A DNA stretch of 64,000 nt from Sinorhizobium terangae (GTDB taxonomy: Bacteria; Pseudomonadota; Alphaproteobacteria; Rhizobiales; Rhizobiaceae): contig NZ_CP121659.1 in the NCBI RefSeq assembly GCF_029714365.1, positions 2,046,001 through 2,110,000 of the forward strand, in the 5' to 3' direction. Below are positions 17,499 through 25,809 of the stretch, in pieces. The notes beneath the pieces were generated by a model, which made no database searches, was not told where the DNA came from, and saw only the letters and a program-made list of their open reading frames with translations. Every line of letters begins with the position of its first letter. Positions within the stretch are counted from its first letter, which is position 1. The translations under genes were made by a program, and so were the position numbers.

Positions 17499-17536
17499 GA
17501 AAAAAGAGCCCGCCATTTGGAATGAAACCGGCGGGC
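17499..17536 (-). terminator. Rho-independent terminator, minus strand
   Basis: On the minus strand GCCCGCC (17536-17530) and GGCGGGC (17514-17508) form a 7-bp GC stem with a 15-nt loop, followed directly by TCTTTTTTC. It ends a transcript coming from the right. Confidence 0.7.
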
Positions 17537-17650
17537 CTGAGTTTGACGTCAATAATGTTGGCCCTGCAATCGTGCCAGAATTGGCCGATTGTCCGCCAAA
17601 GCGCGTCGCGTTCAATCGGCGTCGTGCGACGCGCTTGGGTCATTGATCTC

Positions 17651-17699
17651 ATGCATGTCGTTGTCCCGAAAACCGGCACACCCTTTTTGGCGACATGCA
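17651..17699. repeat. RIME-like palindrome with GCATGTCG ends
   Basis: Begins ATGCATGTCGTTGTCCCG and ends CGACATGCA, with terminal arms GCATGTCG (17653-17660) / CGACATGC (17691-17698). This type of short palindrome is spread through rhizobial intergenic DNA and differs from the CTACAGCG family seen elsewhere in the window. Confidence 0.7.
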
Positions 17700-17799
17700 C
17701 TAAATCGATAGGGCCACCAATCGCCGCTTGCGGCGGCAACGGCATTGCCTACGCGAGCGTGTTCGCCATTTGTTGGGTGAGAAGAGGCCACCATCCAAA

Positions 17800-17833
17800 G
17801 GAATTAAAGAAGCCCACTTCCGGAGAAGTGGGC
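17800..17833 (-). terminator. Rho-independent terminator, minus strand
   Basis: GCCCACTTC / GAAGTGGGC with the 4-nt loop TCCG (arms 17833-17825 and 17820-17812) is followed on the minus strand by TTCTTTAATT. It lies 137 bases past the stop of the DMT transporter gene and may terminate that transcript. Confidence 0.65.
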
Positions 17834-17969
17834 CCTGAAAACGTGCTAAAATGGTTTAACAACACGAGTACAACCTGCCAGATTTTTCCCACTTTTCCAC
17901 TAACATTTTGGGGGTAATCGCGATCCGGCGTCCATGATGTCTTGACTCGTCATCGACCGACCGGTGGCC

Positions 17970-18899
17970 CTATGCCGCGTGAGTCGGCTTTTGCGATCGC
18001 GCGACGATGATGATGCCGGCGAGCGAAACGACCAGCCCGCCGGCCATGGCAAAGGACAAGGGCTCGCCAAACATCACCCAGGCCCAGATCATCGTCACCG
18101 GCGGGCTCAGATAGAGGATTGCCGTAACCCGGGCCGGAGACGATTTGCGAAGGGCGATGTAGTAGAGGCTCCATGCTCCGAATGTCGCGACGAAGACGAG
18201 CCAGAGAATGCCGCCGATGAATCCCCTGTCGAGAACCGGGAGAACAGCTCCCTCGTGCCAGGCGAACCCGGCGAAGATCGCGGACGCTGAAAGGCACTGG
18301 ATGCACAGGCTCTGGTAGACGGGCATGGCGCTGGTGGGGCTGCGTTTCTGCAGCAGCGTCGCCATTGCGAGCGAAAGCGTGCCGAGAACAGGCAGGCCAT
18401 AGGCCCAGAGCGGCACGTCGCCCATGTTGAGTGACCAGCCAGAGGCGATCAGGACGCCGGCCATGCCGAGCAAGGATCCGAGCCACTGGCGCGCTGTCAG
18501 CGCCTGCCCGAGGACTGGCCAGGACAATATCGCGACCGCCAGCGGCAGCATGTCGGCGATCAGGGCGACGAGGCCCGTTGGCACCCCATAGGAGATCGCA
18601 AGCGCGAACCCGGCGAGGTAACCGGACATCGCCAGCGCGCCGAATAACATCTGCGAGAAGGCATCTTTCCACCTCATCGCCGGCCCCATGATGAGCGCAA
18701 AGGGAAGCAGGAGCAGCCCGGACACGAGGCTTCGCCAGAGAAGGATCAGGAATATCGGCGCGTGATCGATCGCAAACCGGATGCCGACGAAGCCGGCGCT
18801 CCAGGAAATCACCAGAGCCGCTTCGAGAATGACCAGGATGAGAACCGACCAGATTCCCTTTCTCGTGCGGTACGAGGCCGCGGCTACAGCTTCGCTCAT
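17970..18899 (-). CDS. DMT family (EamA) transporter
   Basis: 309 residues with ten predicted membrane helices in two EamA repeats, e.g. VLILVILEAALVISWSAGFV, LILLWRSLVSGLLLLPFALI and MIWAWVMFGEPLSFAMAGGL. Members export small metabolites, amino acids or drugs across the inner membrane. The gene follows the TetR-type regulator gene on the same strand with 178 bases and a RIME-like copy between them, so co-regulation is plausible but not proven. The substrate is unknown. Confidence 0.9.
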   Translation of the reverse strand: MSEAVAAASYRTRKGIWSVLILVILEAALVISWSAGFVGIRFAIDHAPIFLILLWRSLVSGLLLLPFALIMGPAMRWKDAFSQMLFGALAMSGYLAGFALAISYGVPTGLVALIADMLPLAVAILSWPVLGQALTARQWLGSLLGMAGVLIASGWSLNMGDVPLWAYGLPVLGTLSLAMATLLQKRSPTSAMPVYQSLCIQCLSASAIFAGFAWHEGAVLPVLDRGFIGGILWLVFVATFGAWSLYYIALRKSSPARVTAILYLSPPVTMIWAWVMFGEPLSFAMAGGLVVSLAGIIIVARSQKPTHAA

Positions 18900-18972
18900 T
18901 TATGGGGTCCGTTCTGGCGTTGGCAGAAGTTGTGAGAATTCGGAAGACTTGAGCGCGGGAAAAAAACGCGCT

Positions 18973-19035
18973 CTTACAGCGCCGCGCGTCTAACCAGAGG
19001 TGCAACAGTGGCTGTAGAACTTTGAATCGTTGCGG
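18973..19035 (+). repeat. RIME-like palindromic element, copy 4 (partial)
   Basis: TTACAGCGCCGCGCGTC ... GGCTGTAGAACTTTGAATCG. Only the first palindrome is kept; the inner arms are degenerate. It sits between the TetR-type gene and the DMT transporter gene. Confidence 0.6.
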
Positions 19036-19077
19036 GATGAAAACTGCGCGCGGCTTTCCGCCAGCATCTCGCGCTAC

Positions 19078-19656
19078 TTATGAAAATCGCTCCAGAATCG
19101 AGATAGCGATCTTGCGCGCCGTCTTCAGCCGTGCGTCATGCCCGTCGAGACCCGCACGCGACATCGCGCCCTCGAGCAGAAAGGAAAGATGTTGCGCGGT
19201 CTCGTCGATCGAGACGCCGGCTTCCGGTTGCATCTCGAGGAGGTGTTCCTTGAACAGCCTCTCCACCTCTTCCTTCTGGACGGCGACGACCGCCCGGCCG
19301 GGATCACCGACGGGAAGCTCCGCCGCGGCATTGAGGAGCCCGCACCCTCGAAACCCCCACTCATAGGCAAGGGCCGCATGGTCCACATAGGAATCGAACA
19401 CCGCCAGGATACGCTCCTGCGCAGTTGTCGCGTTTCTCAGCCGCTCCCGATAGACGTCCCGCCATTCATCGAGACGTCGCTGCATATACGCATTGACGAG
19501 ATCCGCCTTGGACGAAAAGTTGTTGTAGAGGCTCATTTTCGCGACCCCCGCATGGGCGGTGATCGCATCGATCCCCGTCGCCCCCACTCCCTCGCGGTAG
19601 AACAGCTCGGCAGCGGCGTTCAGCAGGCGCTCCTTGGCAGGCGTTCGCTCGGTCAT
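19078..19656 (-). CDS. TetR family transcriptional regulator
   Basis: 192 residues. The N-terminal TetR HTH reads KERLLNAAAELFYREGVGAT, GIDAITAHAGVAKMSLYNNF; the rest is a helical ligand-binding domain. A 24-base palindrome 16 bases upstream of the start codon (19672-19695) is a likely operator for autoregulation. The DMT exporter gene downstream on the same strand is a natural target. The ligand is unknown. Confidence 0.92.
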   Translation of the reverse strand: MTERTPAKERLLNAAAELFYREGVGATGIDAITAHAGVAKMSLYNNFSSKADLVNAYMQRRLDEWRDVYRERLRNATTAQERILAVFDSYVDHAALAYEWGFRGCGLLNAAAELPVGDPGRAVVAVQKEEVERLFKEHLLEMQPEAGVSIDETAQHLSFLLEGAMSRAGLDGHDARLKTARKIAISILERFS

Positions 19657-19671
19657 TTTGTCTCTCCAACT

Positions 19672-19695
19672 AATAGGCAGACCGATCTACCTATT
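19672..19695. promoter_or_regulatory. Palindromic operator of the TetR-type regulator
   Basis: AATAGGCAGA and TCTACCTATT flank a 4-base centre; 20 of 24 positions are symmetric. It overlaps the expected promoter position of the TetR-type gene. The GATCGGTC-like core resembles operators of NemR/AcuR-type TetR proteins. Confidence 0.65.
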
Positions 19696-19909
19696 TCGGC
19701 GACCTGTCAAGTCTGCCTTGCGCAATTATTCGCGCTGGATGGGCAGAAGGCGATTCAATGAACATGCAGCAGTCTCCCAGCGTCGCCGACGCCGTGCGGC
19801 GCGTCCGCGCCGTGAATGACTTTGGAAGGTCACTATGCGGCTCGGTTGATCGCGGAGGTTGAGGCTGATAACGCCGCGAGCGGGAAGAAGTTGATGTTTC
19901 TTCACCTTA

Positions 19910-20120
19910 CGTGACGACGCAGCGGCAAGCTCCTTCGCCTCCCTGGTCTCGGCCGCCTTGGCATAGCCGCCGTCCACGCCATCGAAGAAATGCAGGTGCG
20001 ACTCCGACCGGCCGAAGGCACGAGGCAGCTCATCAGGGCATGGGACTGGCGATCCAGTCCGAAGTCGACCTCTCCGCGCGCCTTTGCCGTGACAAGGATG
20101 GCTTCGACCGTATTGATCTG
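19910..20120 (-). pseudogene. Remnant of a DUF3095 (cyclase-like) protein C-terminus
   Basis: On the minus strand QINTVEAILVTAKARGEVDF, then GLDRQSHALMSCLVPSAG, then in a neighbouring frame SHLHFFDGVDGGYAKAAE. This string is the conserved C-terminal block of DUF3095 proteins (GLHRQ..ALMTCFVPS..HxHFxDGxDGGYAxAA). The frame break lies near 19985-19995 and nothing upstream of 20120 is recognisable, so only a decayed end of the gene remains in this 665-base gap between the TetR-type gene and ohr. Confidence 0.55.
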
Positions 20121-20249
20121 TTCAGGCGGCTGTCGGGCATTCGCGTGTCCTATCTTGTTGTCGTGTCAGCAAATTCGGCGAGGCGTCGGGTCCGCCTGCC
20201 GGGGCGGCTCACTGCTTCGCTGAGTGAACCGCCCTGCCCTTTGAAGACT

Positions 20250-20299
20250 CAGCAATTCGGACGGAAAACCGCTTCGCACATTCCCTGGAATTGCTTGAG
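20250..20299 (-). repeat. Short rhizobial repeat (GCAATTCCAGG type), copy 1
   Basis: Reverse complement of the element seen at 49952 and 62853: arms CAATTCCAGGGAATG... and CCGGACGGAAAACCGC-type blocks, here read as CAGCAATTCGGACGGAAAAC ... CCTGGAATTGCTTGA. Lies just downstream of the ohr stop codon. Confidence 0.6.
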
Positions 20300-20321
20300 A
20301 GGAAGACCGGACTGATCCCGT

Positions 20322-20717
20322 TCAGGCGAGGCTGGTAGTCACGTCGATGTTGCCGCGCGTTGCCTTGGAGTATGGGCAAATGCCGTGCGCCGCCTCGATC
20401 AGCTCCTCTGCAAGCTCGCGCTCGACCCCCGGCAGGCTCACGTTCAGGCGCGCCCGGAGGAAATAGGAGCCGTCATCGAGGTTCAAGTCGATCTCGGCGT
20501 CGACCTCGGGTCCGGCCGGAAGCTTGACGCTTCGCTGCGAGGCGGCGAGCTCGATCGCTCCGATGTAGCAGGCAGACCAGGCTGCCCCGAAGAGCTGTTC
20601 CGCGGCCGGGTGCGGCTGCGAAAGCTTCAGGTCGAGCTTGCCGTCGCTGCTCCGCGTGCCGCCATTGCGGCCGCCGGTGTTGTGAGTCTTGCCGGTGAAA
20701 AGAAGCTTCTCGGTCAT
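20322..20717 (-). CDS. ohr: Ohr, organic hydroperoxide resistance protein
   Basis: 131 residues from the ATG at 20717, preceded by AAAGGA; an upstream in-frame ATG at 20861 lies beyond the operator and is rejected. Hallmarks are the start MTEKLLFTGKTHNTGGRNGG, the first catalytic cysteine in AAWSACYIGAIELA (C50) and the second in AHGICPYSKATRGN (C114). Ohr reduces organic and lipid hydroperoxides using lipoylated proteins or dithiols. Operator-like sequences at 20746-20768 and 20808-20830 tie it to OhrR. Confidence 0.95.
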   Translation of the reverse strand: MTEKLLFTGKTHNTGGRNGGTRSSDGKLDLKLSQPHPAAEQLFGAAWSACYIGAIELAASQRSVKLPAGPEVDAEIDLNLDDGSYFLRARLNVSLPGVERELAEELIEAAHGICPYSKATRGNIDVTTSLA

Positions 20718-20745
20718 GGGAAATCCTTTCTGTTTCAATTTACAT

Positions 20746-20768
20746 CGTATCCGCTTCAATCGGATGCG
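20746..20768. promoter_or_regulatory. Second possible OhrR site at ohr
   Basis: CGTATCCG and CGGATGCG form an imperfect inverted repeat 7 bases apart, 28 bases upstream of the ohr start codon. It contains the CGGATGCG core also present in the main operator. Confidence 0.45.
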
Positions 20769-20807
20769 CGTTAAATACGTGAGAGAAAGGGTGATGTCAA
20801 GCGGTTT

Positions 20808-20830
20808 CGATTTAATCGGATGCGATTTAT
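20808..20830. promoter_or_regulatory. Probable OhrR operator at ohr
   Basis: CGATTTAATCGGATG followed by CGATTTAT differs at one position from the site upstream of ohrR (16232-16254). It lies about 90 bases upstream of the ohr start codon. Confidence 0.7.
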
Positions 20831-20945
20831 TTGATGGCCAGATCCGCGGACGGGCGTTCATTCTGATTTTTCCTGTGCCCGGAGCGCTTTTTGTGCGACA
20901 TTGTCGCTGCCCATTCTGGAGGCAGTACGGCTCTGTGTGTCTCTA

Positions 20946-20993
20946 AAGTGCTACAGCGTCCCTTTCGCGTCTTATAAGACGCGCGGCGCTGTG
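20946..20993 (-). repeat. RIME-like palindromic element, copy 5 (partial)
   Basis: GTGCTACAGCGTCCCTTTCG, inner arms CGCGTCTTATAAGACGCG, ending CGGCGCTGTG. Only the first palindrome is present. It lies 110 bases upstream of the phosphoketolase start, in the 387-base gap after ohr. Confidence 0.7.
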
Positions 20994-21104
20994 GGGGCCG
21001 CAGCGGATATGGAGGATATGCCGCTGCCGCGCGTTGTGAGTTCCGACGTCCGCATCTCGTAAATCGTCGCCCTGTGACATTCCGGCTTCGATCAGGAGGA
21101 TTCG

Positions 21105-23546
21105 ATGTCTACGCTTGAAACCGCACACGAAATCCAAACCGATTCCCCTCTTTCGCCTGACGAGTTGCATCTGCTCGATGCTTACTGGCGGGCTTCCAAC
21201 TATCTCTCGGTCGGCCAGATATACCTGCTCGACAATCCGCTGCTCAGAGAACCGCTGAAGCGCGAGCACATCAAGCCGCGATTGCTCGGCCACTGGGGAA
21301 CCTCCCCGGGCCTCAACATGCTCTATGTGCACCTGAACCGGGTCATCAAGCGCGACGACCTCAACATGATCTACGTCATCGGCCCCGGCCACGGAGGGCC
21401 GTCACTTGTCGCTCACGCTTACCTCGAAGGCACGTACAGCGAGGTCTATCCCAATATCAGCCAGGATGCGCAGGGCCTGAAGCGGCTGTTCAAGCAGTTC
21501 AGCTTCCCCGGCGGCATACCGAGCCACGTCGCGCCCGAAACGCCCGGTAGCATCCACGAGGGCGGCGAACTCGGATACGCGCTCAGCCACGCCTATGGCG
21601 CGGCATTCGACAACCCCGACCTTATCGTCGCCTGTGTCGTCGGCGACGGAGAAGCCGAGACCGGGCCGCTTGCGACCGGTTGGCAGGGCAACAAGTTCCT
21701 AAATCCCGCCCGCGATGGCTGCGTGCTGCCGATCCTCCACCTGAATGGCTACAAGATTGCCAACCCCTGCTTCCTCGCCCGCATCCCCAAGGAGGAGTTA
21801 CGGAAGTACTTTGAGGGCATGGGCTATAAGCCATATTTCGTCGAAGGACGCGACCCCGAGGACGTCCACCGGCAGCTCGCCGGAGTGCTAGACACCGTCG
21901 TCGGCGAAATCCGGGAAATCTGGGCCGATGCGCGAACCAACGGCAATCTCAAGCGCCCGGCATGGCCGATGATCGTATTCCGCACGCCAAAGGGCTGGAC
22001 ATGCCCGGCTGAGATCGACGGCAAGAAATGCGAGGACTACTGGCGTTCGCACCAGGTGCCAATGGGCGAGATGGACAAGCTGGAGCATATCCAGATCCTC
22101 GAACAATGGATGAAGAGCTATCGGCCGGAGGAGCTTTTCGATGACGACGGCCGGTTCAAGGCTGAGATCGCAGCGCTCGCTCCGGCGGGCAATCGCCGCA
22201 TGAGCGACAATCCGCACGCCAACGGCGGACTGCTCCTGCGTGATCTGAAGATGCCGGATTTCCGCGACTATGCCGTCGAGTTTTCCGGCCACGGTGCGAC
22301 AGTCGCCGAGTCGGCCCGCGTCATGGGCATGTTCCTGCGCGACGTGATGAAGGCGAACATGGAGAGCAAGAACTTCCGGCTGTTCAGCCCGGACGAGAAC
22401 AACTCCAATCGCTGGCAGGATGTGCTGCAGGTGACCAACCGCTGCTACATGGCGGAGATCTATCCGGAAGACGACCATTTGTCGCCGGACGGCCGTATCA
22501 TGGAGGTGCTGAGCGAGCACCAGTGCCAGGGATGGCTCGAAGGTTACCTGCTTACCGGCCGCCACGGCTTCTTCTCCTGCTACGAAGCCTTCATCCACAT
22601 CATCGACTCGATGTTCAACCAGCATGCCAAGTGGCTGAAGGTGTGCAACGAGATCCCGTGGCGCAGACCCATCGGCTCGCTGAACTACTTCCTGAGCTCC
22701 CATGTCTGGCGGCAGGATCATAACGGCTTCAGCCATCAGGACCCCGGCTTCATCGATCACGTGGTCAACAAGAAGGCCGACGTGATCCGCGTCTACCTGC
22801 CGCCGGATGCCAATACGCTGCTGTGCGTGACGGACCACTGCCTGCGCAGCCGCGACTACGTCAACGTGGTCGTCGCCGGCAAGCAGCCGGCACCGCAATG
22901 GCTGACGATGTCGGAGGCCGTGCGGCACTGCGCCATGGGCGTCAGCATCTGGGATTGGGCGAGCAGTGACCAGGGCAGCGAGCCCGATGTGGTCATGGCC
23001 TGCTGCGGCGACGTTCCAACGCTCGAAACGCTGGCGGCGGTGCAGCTGCTCCGTGAACACCTGCCGGAGTTGAAGGTCCGGGTCATCAATGTCGTTAACC
23101 TGATGAAGCTGCAGCCTGCGAAAGAGCACCCACATGGCCTGTCGGACCGCGATTTCGACGGCCTGTTCACGCGGGACAAGCCGATCATCTTCGCTTTCCA
23201 TGGCTACCCGTGGCTGATCCACCGGCTCACCTATCGCAGGACGAACCACGATAACCTTCACGTTCGCGGCTACAAGGAAGAAGGCACGACGACGACCCCG
23301 TTCGACATGGTGGTGCTGAACGAGCTTGATCGCTTCCACCTCGTCGAGGACGTCATCGACCGGCTGCCGCAGCTCGGTGCGCGGGCGGCCTATTTCAAGC
23401 AGGCGATCCACGCCAAGCTGATCGAGCATCGCGAGCATATCGAAAAATACGGCGACGACATGCCTCAGATTAGCGGATGGAAGTGGGGAGCGAAGAGCAC
23501 ACCGCCAGCCCGCCCGAGGACATCGACCGAGGGAGACAACGTCTGA
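21105..23546 (+). CDS. xfp: Phosphoketolase (xylulose-5-P/fructose-6-P)
   Basis: 813 residues, the normal length for this thiamine-diphosphate enzyme, which splits xylulose-5-phosphate (and often fructose-6-phosphate) into acetyl phosphate plus glyceraldehyde-3-phosphate or erythrose-4-phosphate. Visible family blocks are [20 protein letters not shown] (60-79), [20 protein letters not shown] (92-111), [20 protein letters not shown] (134-153) and the ThDP/Mg site [20 protein letters not shown] (178-197). AGGAGG precedes the ATG. The next gene begins only 30 bases after the stop, so both are probably co-transcribed. The acetyl phosphate produced could feed acetyl-CoA formation. Confidence 0.97.
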   Translation: MSTLETAHEIQTDSPLSPDELHLLDAYWRASNYLSVGQIYLLDNPLLREPLKREHIKPRLLGHWGTSPGLNMLYVHLNRVIKRDDLNMIYVIGPGHGGPSLVAHAYLEGTYSEVYPNISQDAQGLKRLFKQFSFPGGIPSHVAPETPGSIHEGGELGYALSHAYGAAFDNPDLIVACVVGDGEAETGPLATGWQGNKFLNPARDGCVLPILHLNGYKIANPCFLARIPKEELRKYFEGMGYKPYFVEGRDPEDVHRQLAGVLDTVVGEIREIWADARTNGNLKRPAWPMIVFRTPKGWTCPAEIDGKKCEDYWRSHQVPMGEMDKLEHIQILEQWMKSYRPEELFDDDGRFKAEIAALAPAGNRRMSDNPHANGGLLLRDLKMPDFRDYAVEFSGHGATVAESARVMGMFLRDVMKANMESKNFRLFSPDENNSNRWQDVLQVTNRCYMAEIYPEDDHLSPDGRIMEVLSEHQCQGWLEGYLLTGRHGFFSCYEAFIHIIDSMFNQHAKWLKVCNEIPWRRPIGSLNYFLSSHVWRQDHNGFSHQDPGFIDHVVNKKADVIRVYLPPDANTLLCVTDHCLRSRDYVNVVVAGKQPAPQWLTMSEAVRHCAMGVSIWDWASSDQGSEPDVVMACCGDVPTLETLAAVQLLREHLPELKVRVINVVNLMKLQPAKEHPHGLSDRDFDGLFTRDKPIIFAFHGYPWLIHRLTYRRTNHDNLHVRGYKEEGTTTTPFDMVVLNELDRFHLVEDVIDRLPQLGARAAYFKQAIHAKLIEHREHIEKYGDDMPQISGWKWGAKSTPPARPRTSTEGDNV

Positions 23547-23576
23547 GCGAGACTGCTGGCGTAGCGGACTAGCAAT

Positions 23577-24896
23577 ATGTCACGGATGCTCTCGATCGCC
23601 CCGAAACTCGAGCGCATGCCGACCGAACAGGACCTCGGTCGGCTGCAGTTCACGACGATCCTCTATTGCCTCCATTGCACCAACCCGGACAACGGCCTCG
23701 TTCGCGACAAGACCGCGCCTGACGCGCCGGCGAGCATCGCCGCCATCGGCATGGCACTGGCGACGCTTCCTGTGGTCGTCGAGCGCGGCGTCCTGATCCG
23801 CAAGTTTGCGGCCAAGCTCGCCCGCAAGAAGCTGGCGTTCCTGCTTGCCTGCCCCGAGGGCCCGGAGCCCGATGCCTCCGGCTACAAGGGCTTCTTCTAT
23901 CATTTCCTCGACATCGAGACCGGCCGCCGGGTCTGGCAGTGCGAGCTGTCGACGATCGACTCCGCCTTCCTCTTCGCCGGCGCCTTGACTGTGGCCACCT
24001 ACTTCGACGGAGACAGCGCCGACGAGGTCGAGATCCGGCGGCTTGCCAATACGCTCTACGAGCGGGCCGACTGGAACTGGGCCTGCGACCACGGGCTTAC
24101 CTTGACCCACGGATGGCGACCGGAAAGCGGCTTCATCCCCTATCGCTGGCGCGGTTACGACGAGGGCCTGCTGCTCTACATCCTCGGATTGGGTTCGCCG
24201 ACGCATCCGCTGCCGCCCGAAGTCTATGCCGCCTATACCGAAAGCTACGAATGGCGAAACATCTACGGGCGCGAACTGCTCTATTCGGGACCGCTCTTCA
24301 CCCACCAGCTCTCGCACATGTGGATCGACTTCCGCGGCATCCGCGATGAATTCATGCGCCACCACGACAGCGACTACTTCCAGAACAGCCGACACGCGAC
24401 CTATGTCCAGCGTGAATACGCCATCCGCAATCCGTTAAACTTTGCCGGCTACGGCGAGCACTGCTGGGGCTTCACCGCGAGCGACGGTCCCGGCTGGATC
24501 ACGAGAAATGGCGATGGCGGGGAAAGGGAATTTTTCGACTACATCGCGCGCGGTGCGCCCTTCGGACCCGACGACGGCACCGTCTCGCCCTGGGTGGTCG
24601 TGGCGTCCCTGCCCTTCGCTCCGGAGATCGTCATTCCGACAGTCTGGAACTTTGCGAGGATGCCTTTGGGAATGACCCGCCTCTACGGCTTCAAGCCGTC
24701 CTTCAACCGGACCTTCACGGTCGAAGACAGCGACCCGGGCTGGTGGGTAAGCCCTTACCACTTCGGCATCGACCAGGGCCCGGTCGTTCTGATGATCGAA
24801 AACTACCGCACCGGCCTCCTCTGGAACATCATGCGCCGCTGCCAGCCGATCGTCGCTGGCCTGCGCCGGGCGGGATTTACCGGCGGCTGGCTTTAG
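23577..24896 (+). CDS. Glucoamylase-fold hydrolase (PF10091 / GH144-like)
   Basis: 439 residues. Conserved blocks include CHCTNPDNGLVRDKTAPDAP, GFFYHFLDIETGRRVWQCEL, STIDSAFLFAGALTVATYF, GYDEGLLLYILGLGSPTHPL and FTHQLSHMWIDFRGIRD, with several acidic residues typical of the (alpha/alpha)6 glucoamylase-like family. Relatives in GH144 cleave beta-1,2-glucans, the backbone of the cyclic glucans that rhizobia make, so beta-1,2-glucan turnover is an attractive but unproven role. No signal peptide is evident at this start, which suggests a cytoplasmic enzyme. It directly follows the phosphoketolase gene. Confidence 0.85.
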   Translation: MSRMLSIAPKLERMPTEQDLGRLQFTTILYCLHCTNPDNGLVRDKTAPDAPASIAAIGMALATLPVVVERGVLIRKFAAKLARKKLAFLLACPEGPEPDASGYKGFFYHFLDIETGRRVWQCELSTIDSAFLFAGALTVATYFDGDSADEVEIRRLANTLYERADWNWACDHGLTLTHGWRPESGFIPYRWRGYDEGLLLYILGLGSPTHPLPPEVYAAYTESYEWRNIYGRELLYSGPLFTHQLSHMWIDFRGIRDEFMRHHDSDYFQNSRHATYVQREYAIRNPLNFAGYGEHCWGFTASDGPGWITRNGDGGEREFFDYIARGAPFGPDDGTVSPWVVVASLPFAPEIVIPTVWNFARMPLGMTRLYGFKPSFNRTFTVEDSDPGWWVSPYHFGIDQGPVVLMIENYRTGLLWNIMRRCQPIVAGLRRAGFTGGWL

Positions 24897-25131
24897 CTGA
24901 TGTGCGGGCGCGAGCACCGGATGCCGAACGGCTGCGCGAGGGCTTGAGCAAGCGGGGTTGCCGGCCTGAACCCGTCGCCGCGAGGCTTGCCACCAAGCTG
25001 CGAGCGCATCCTTCACAAGGCCCTGAAACAAACCTTACGCGTAGGCGGAACGACCGAAGATTGGTAGACTAGACAATCGGCAACGTTTGGGGGCCAGCTG
25101 GCCGATCGAGGCGCGCCGGGAGGGGGCGATC

Positions 25132-25734
25132 ATGGCTTTGGACATCATTGGAGCCGGCTTCGGCCGCACCGGCACGCATTCACTCAAGCTGGCGCTGGAG
25201 CAGATCGGGTTCGGACCCTGTCATCACATGAGCGAGGTCGGCCGCAGCCCCGAGCAGAAGGCGCTGTGGCGCGCCGCCGGCAAGGGTCAACTGCCAGACT
25301 GGGACGAGGCCTATGCCGGCTATCGTTCTGCGGTCGACTGGCCGACGGCACATTTCTGGCGCGAACTCAGCGCCTATTATCCCGATGCGAAGGTCATACT
25401 CACAGTTCGCGACCCCGAAGCCTGGCACAGGAGTGTCATGCAGACGATCGGGCCCATGTCGGATCCGGCTACGAACGACCCGGCCTCCTTCGGCGTGGCG
25501 GTGGTTGGACAGACCGTATTCGGCGGGCGCATCGGCGACCGCGACCACGCAATCTCTATTTACGAAGCGCACAATGCGGCGGTAACAAAAGCGTTTCCCG
25601 CGGGGCGCCTTCTCACCTACGAGATTTCCGACGGCTGGAAGCCGCTTTGTTCCTTTCTCGGGGTGCCGGCTCCCTCCCAACCATTTCCGCACAGCAATTC
25701 GACTGCGGAGTTCCGCTCGCAGTTGGCGCGGTGA
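25132..25734 (+). CDS. Sulfotransferase family protein (Sulfotransfer_4 type)
   Basis: 200 residues from the ATG at 25132 (GGAGGGGG upstream). GAGFGRTGTHSLKLALEQIG near the N-terminus is the PAPS-binding P-loop-like motif, and ILTVRDPEAWHRSVMQTI is the 3'-phosphate-binding block; DWPTAHFWRELSAYYPDAKV lies between them. Proteins of this type are assigned as sulfotransferases by fold; substrates are mostly unknown. It is unrelated in detail to the Stf0-type enzyme at 2.5 kb. The gene stands 235 bases after the GH144-like gene. Confidence 0.85.
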   Translation: MALDIIGAGFGRTGTHSLKLALEQIGFGPCHHMSEVGRSPEQKALWRAAGKGQLPDWDEAYAGYRSAVDWPTAHFWRELSAYYPDAKVILTVRDPEAWHRSVMQTIGPMSDPATNDPASFGVAVVGQTVFGGRIGDRDHAISIYEAHNAAVTKAFPAGRLLTYEISDGWKPLCSFLGVPAPSQPFPHSNSTAEFRSQLAR

Positions 25735-25809
25735 AGCGCACCAACGACAGGTGCAATTGTCTTGGGCGGTCGGTGTTCCGGCTGCGCCTCCAGCAATTGC
25801 CGACTAGGG

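Larger units (their letters stand above)
17205..17969. other. Long intergenic region with hairpins and repeat
   Basis: 765 bases without a convincing gene. It holds a stem AGAGCCC / GGGCTCT (17266-17296), a strong minus-strand terminator at 17499-17536, a RIME-like palindrome at 17651-17699 and a second minus-strand terminator at 17800-17833. Two minus-strand terminators in a row without a visible gene between them leave room for a small non-coding transcript, discussed under findings. Confidence 0.6.

Noticed and set aside
17299..17745. 148-codon minus-strand frame in the long gap
   Set aside because: It runs through a terminator and a palindromic repeat; translation is low-complexity and Arg/Cys-rich.
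21888..23438. 516-codon minus-strand frame within the phosphoketolase gene
   Set aside because: Shadow; the plus-strand enzyme is unmistakable.
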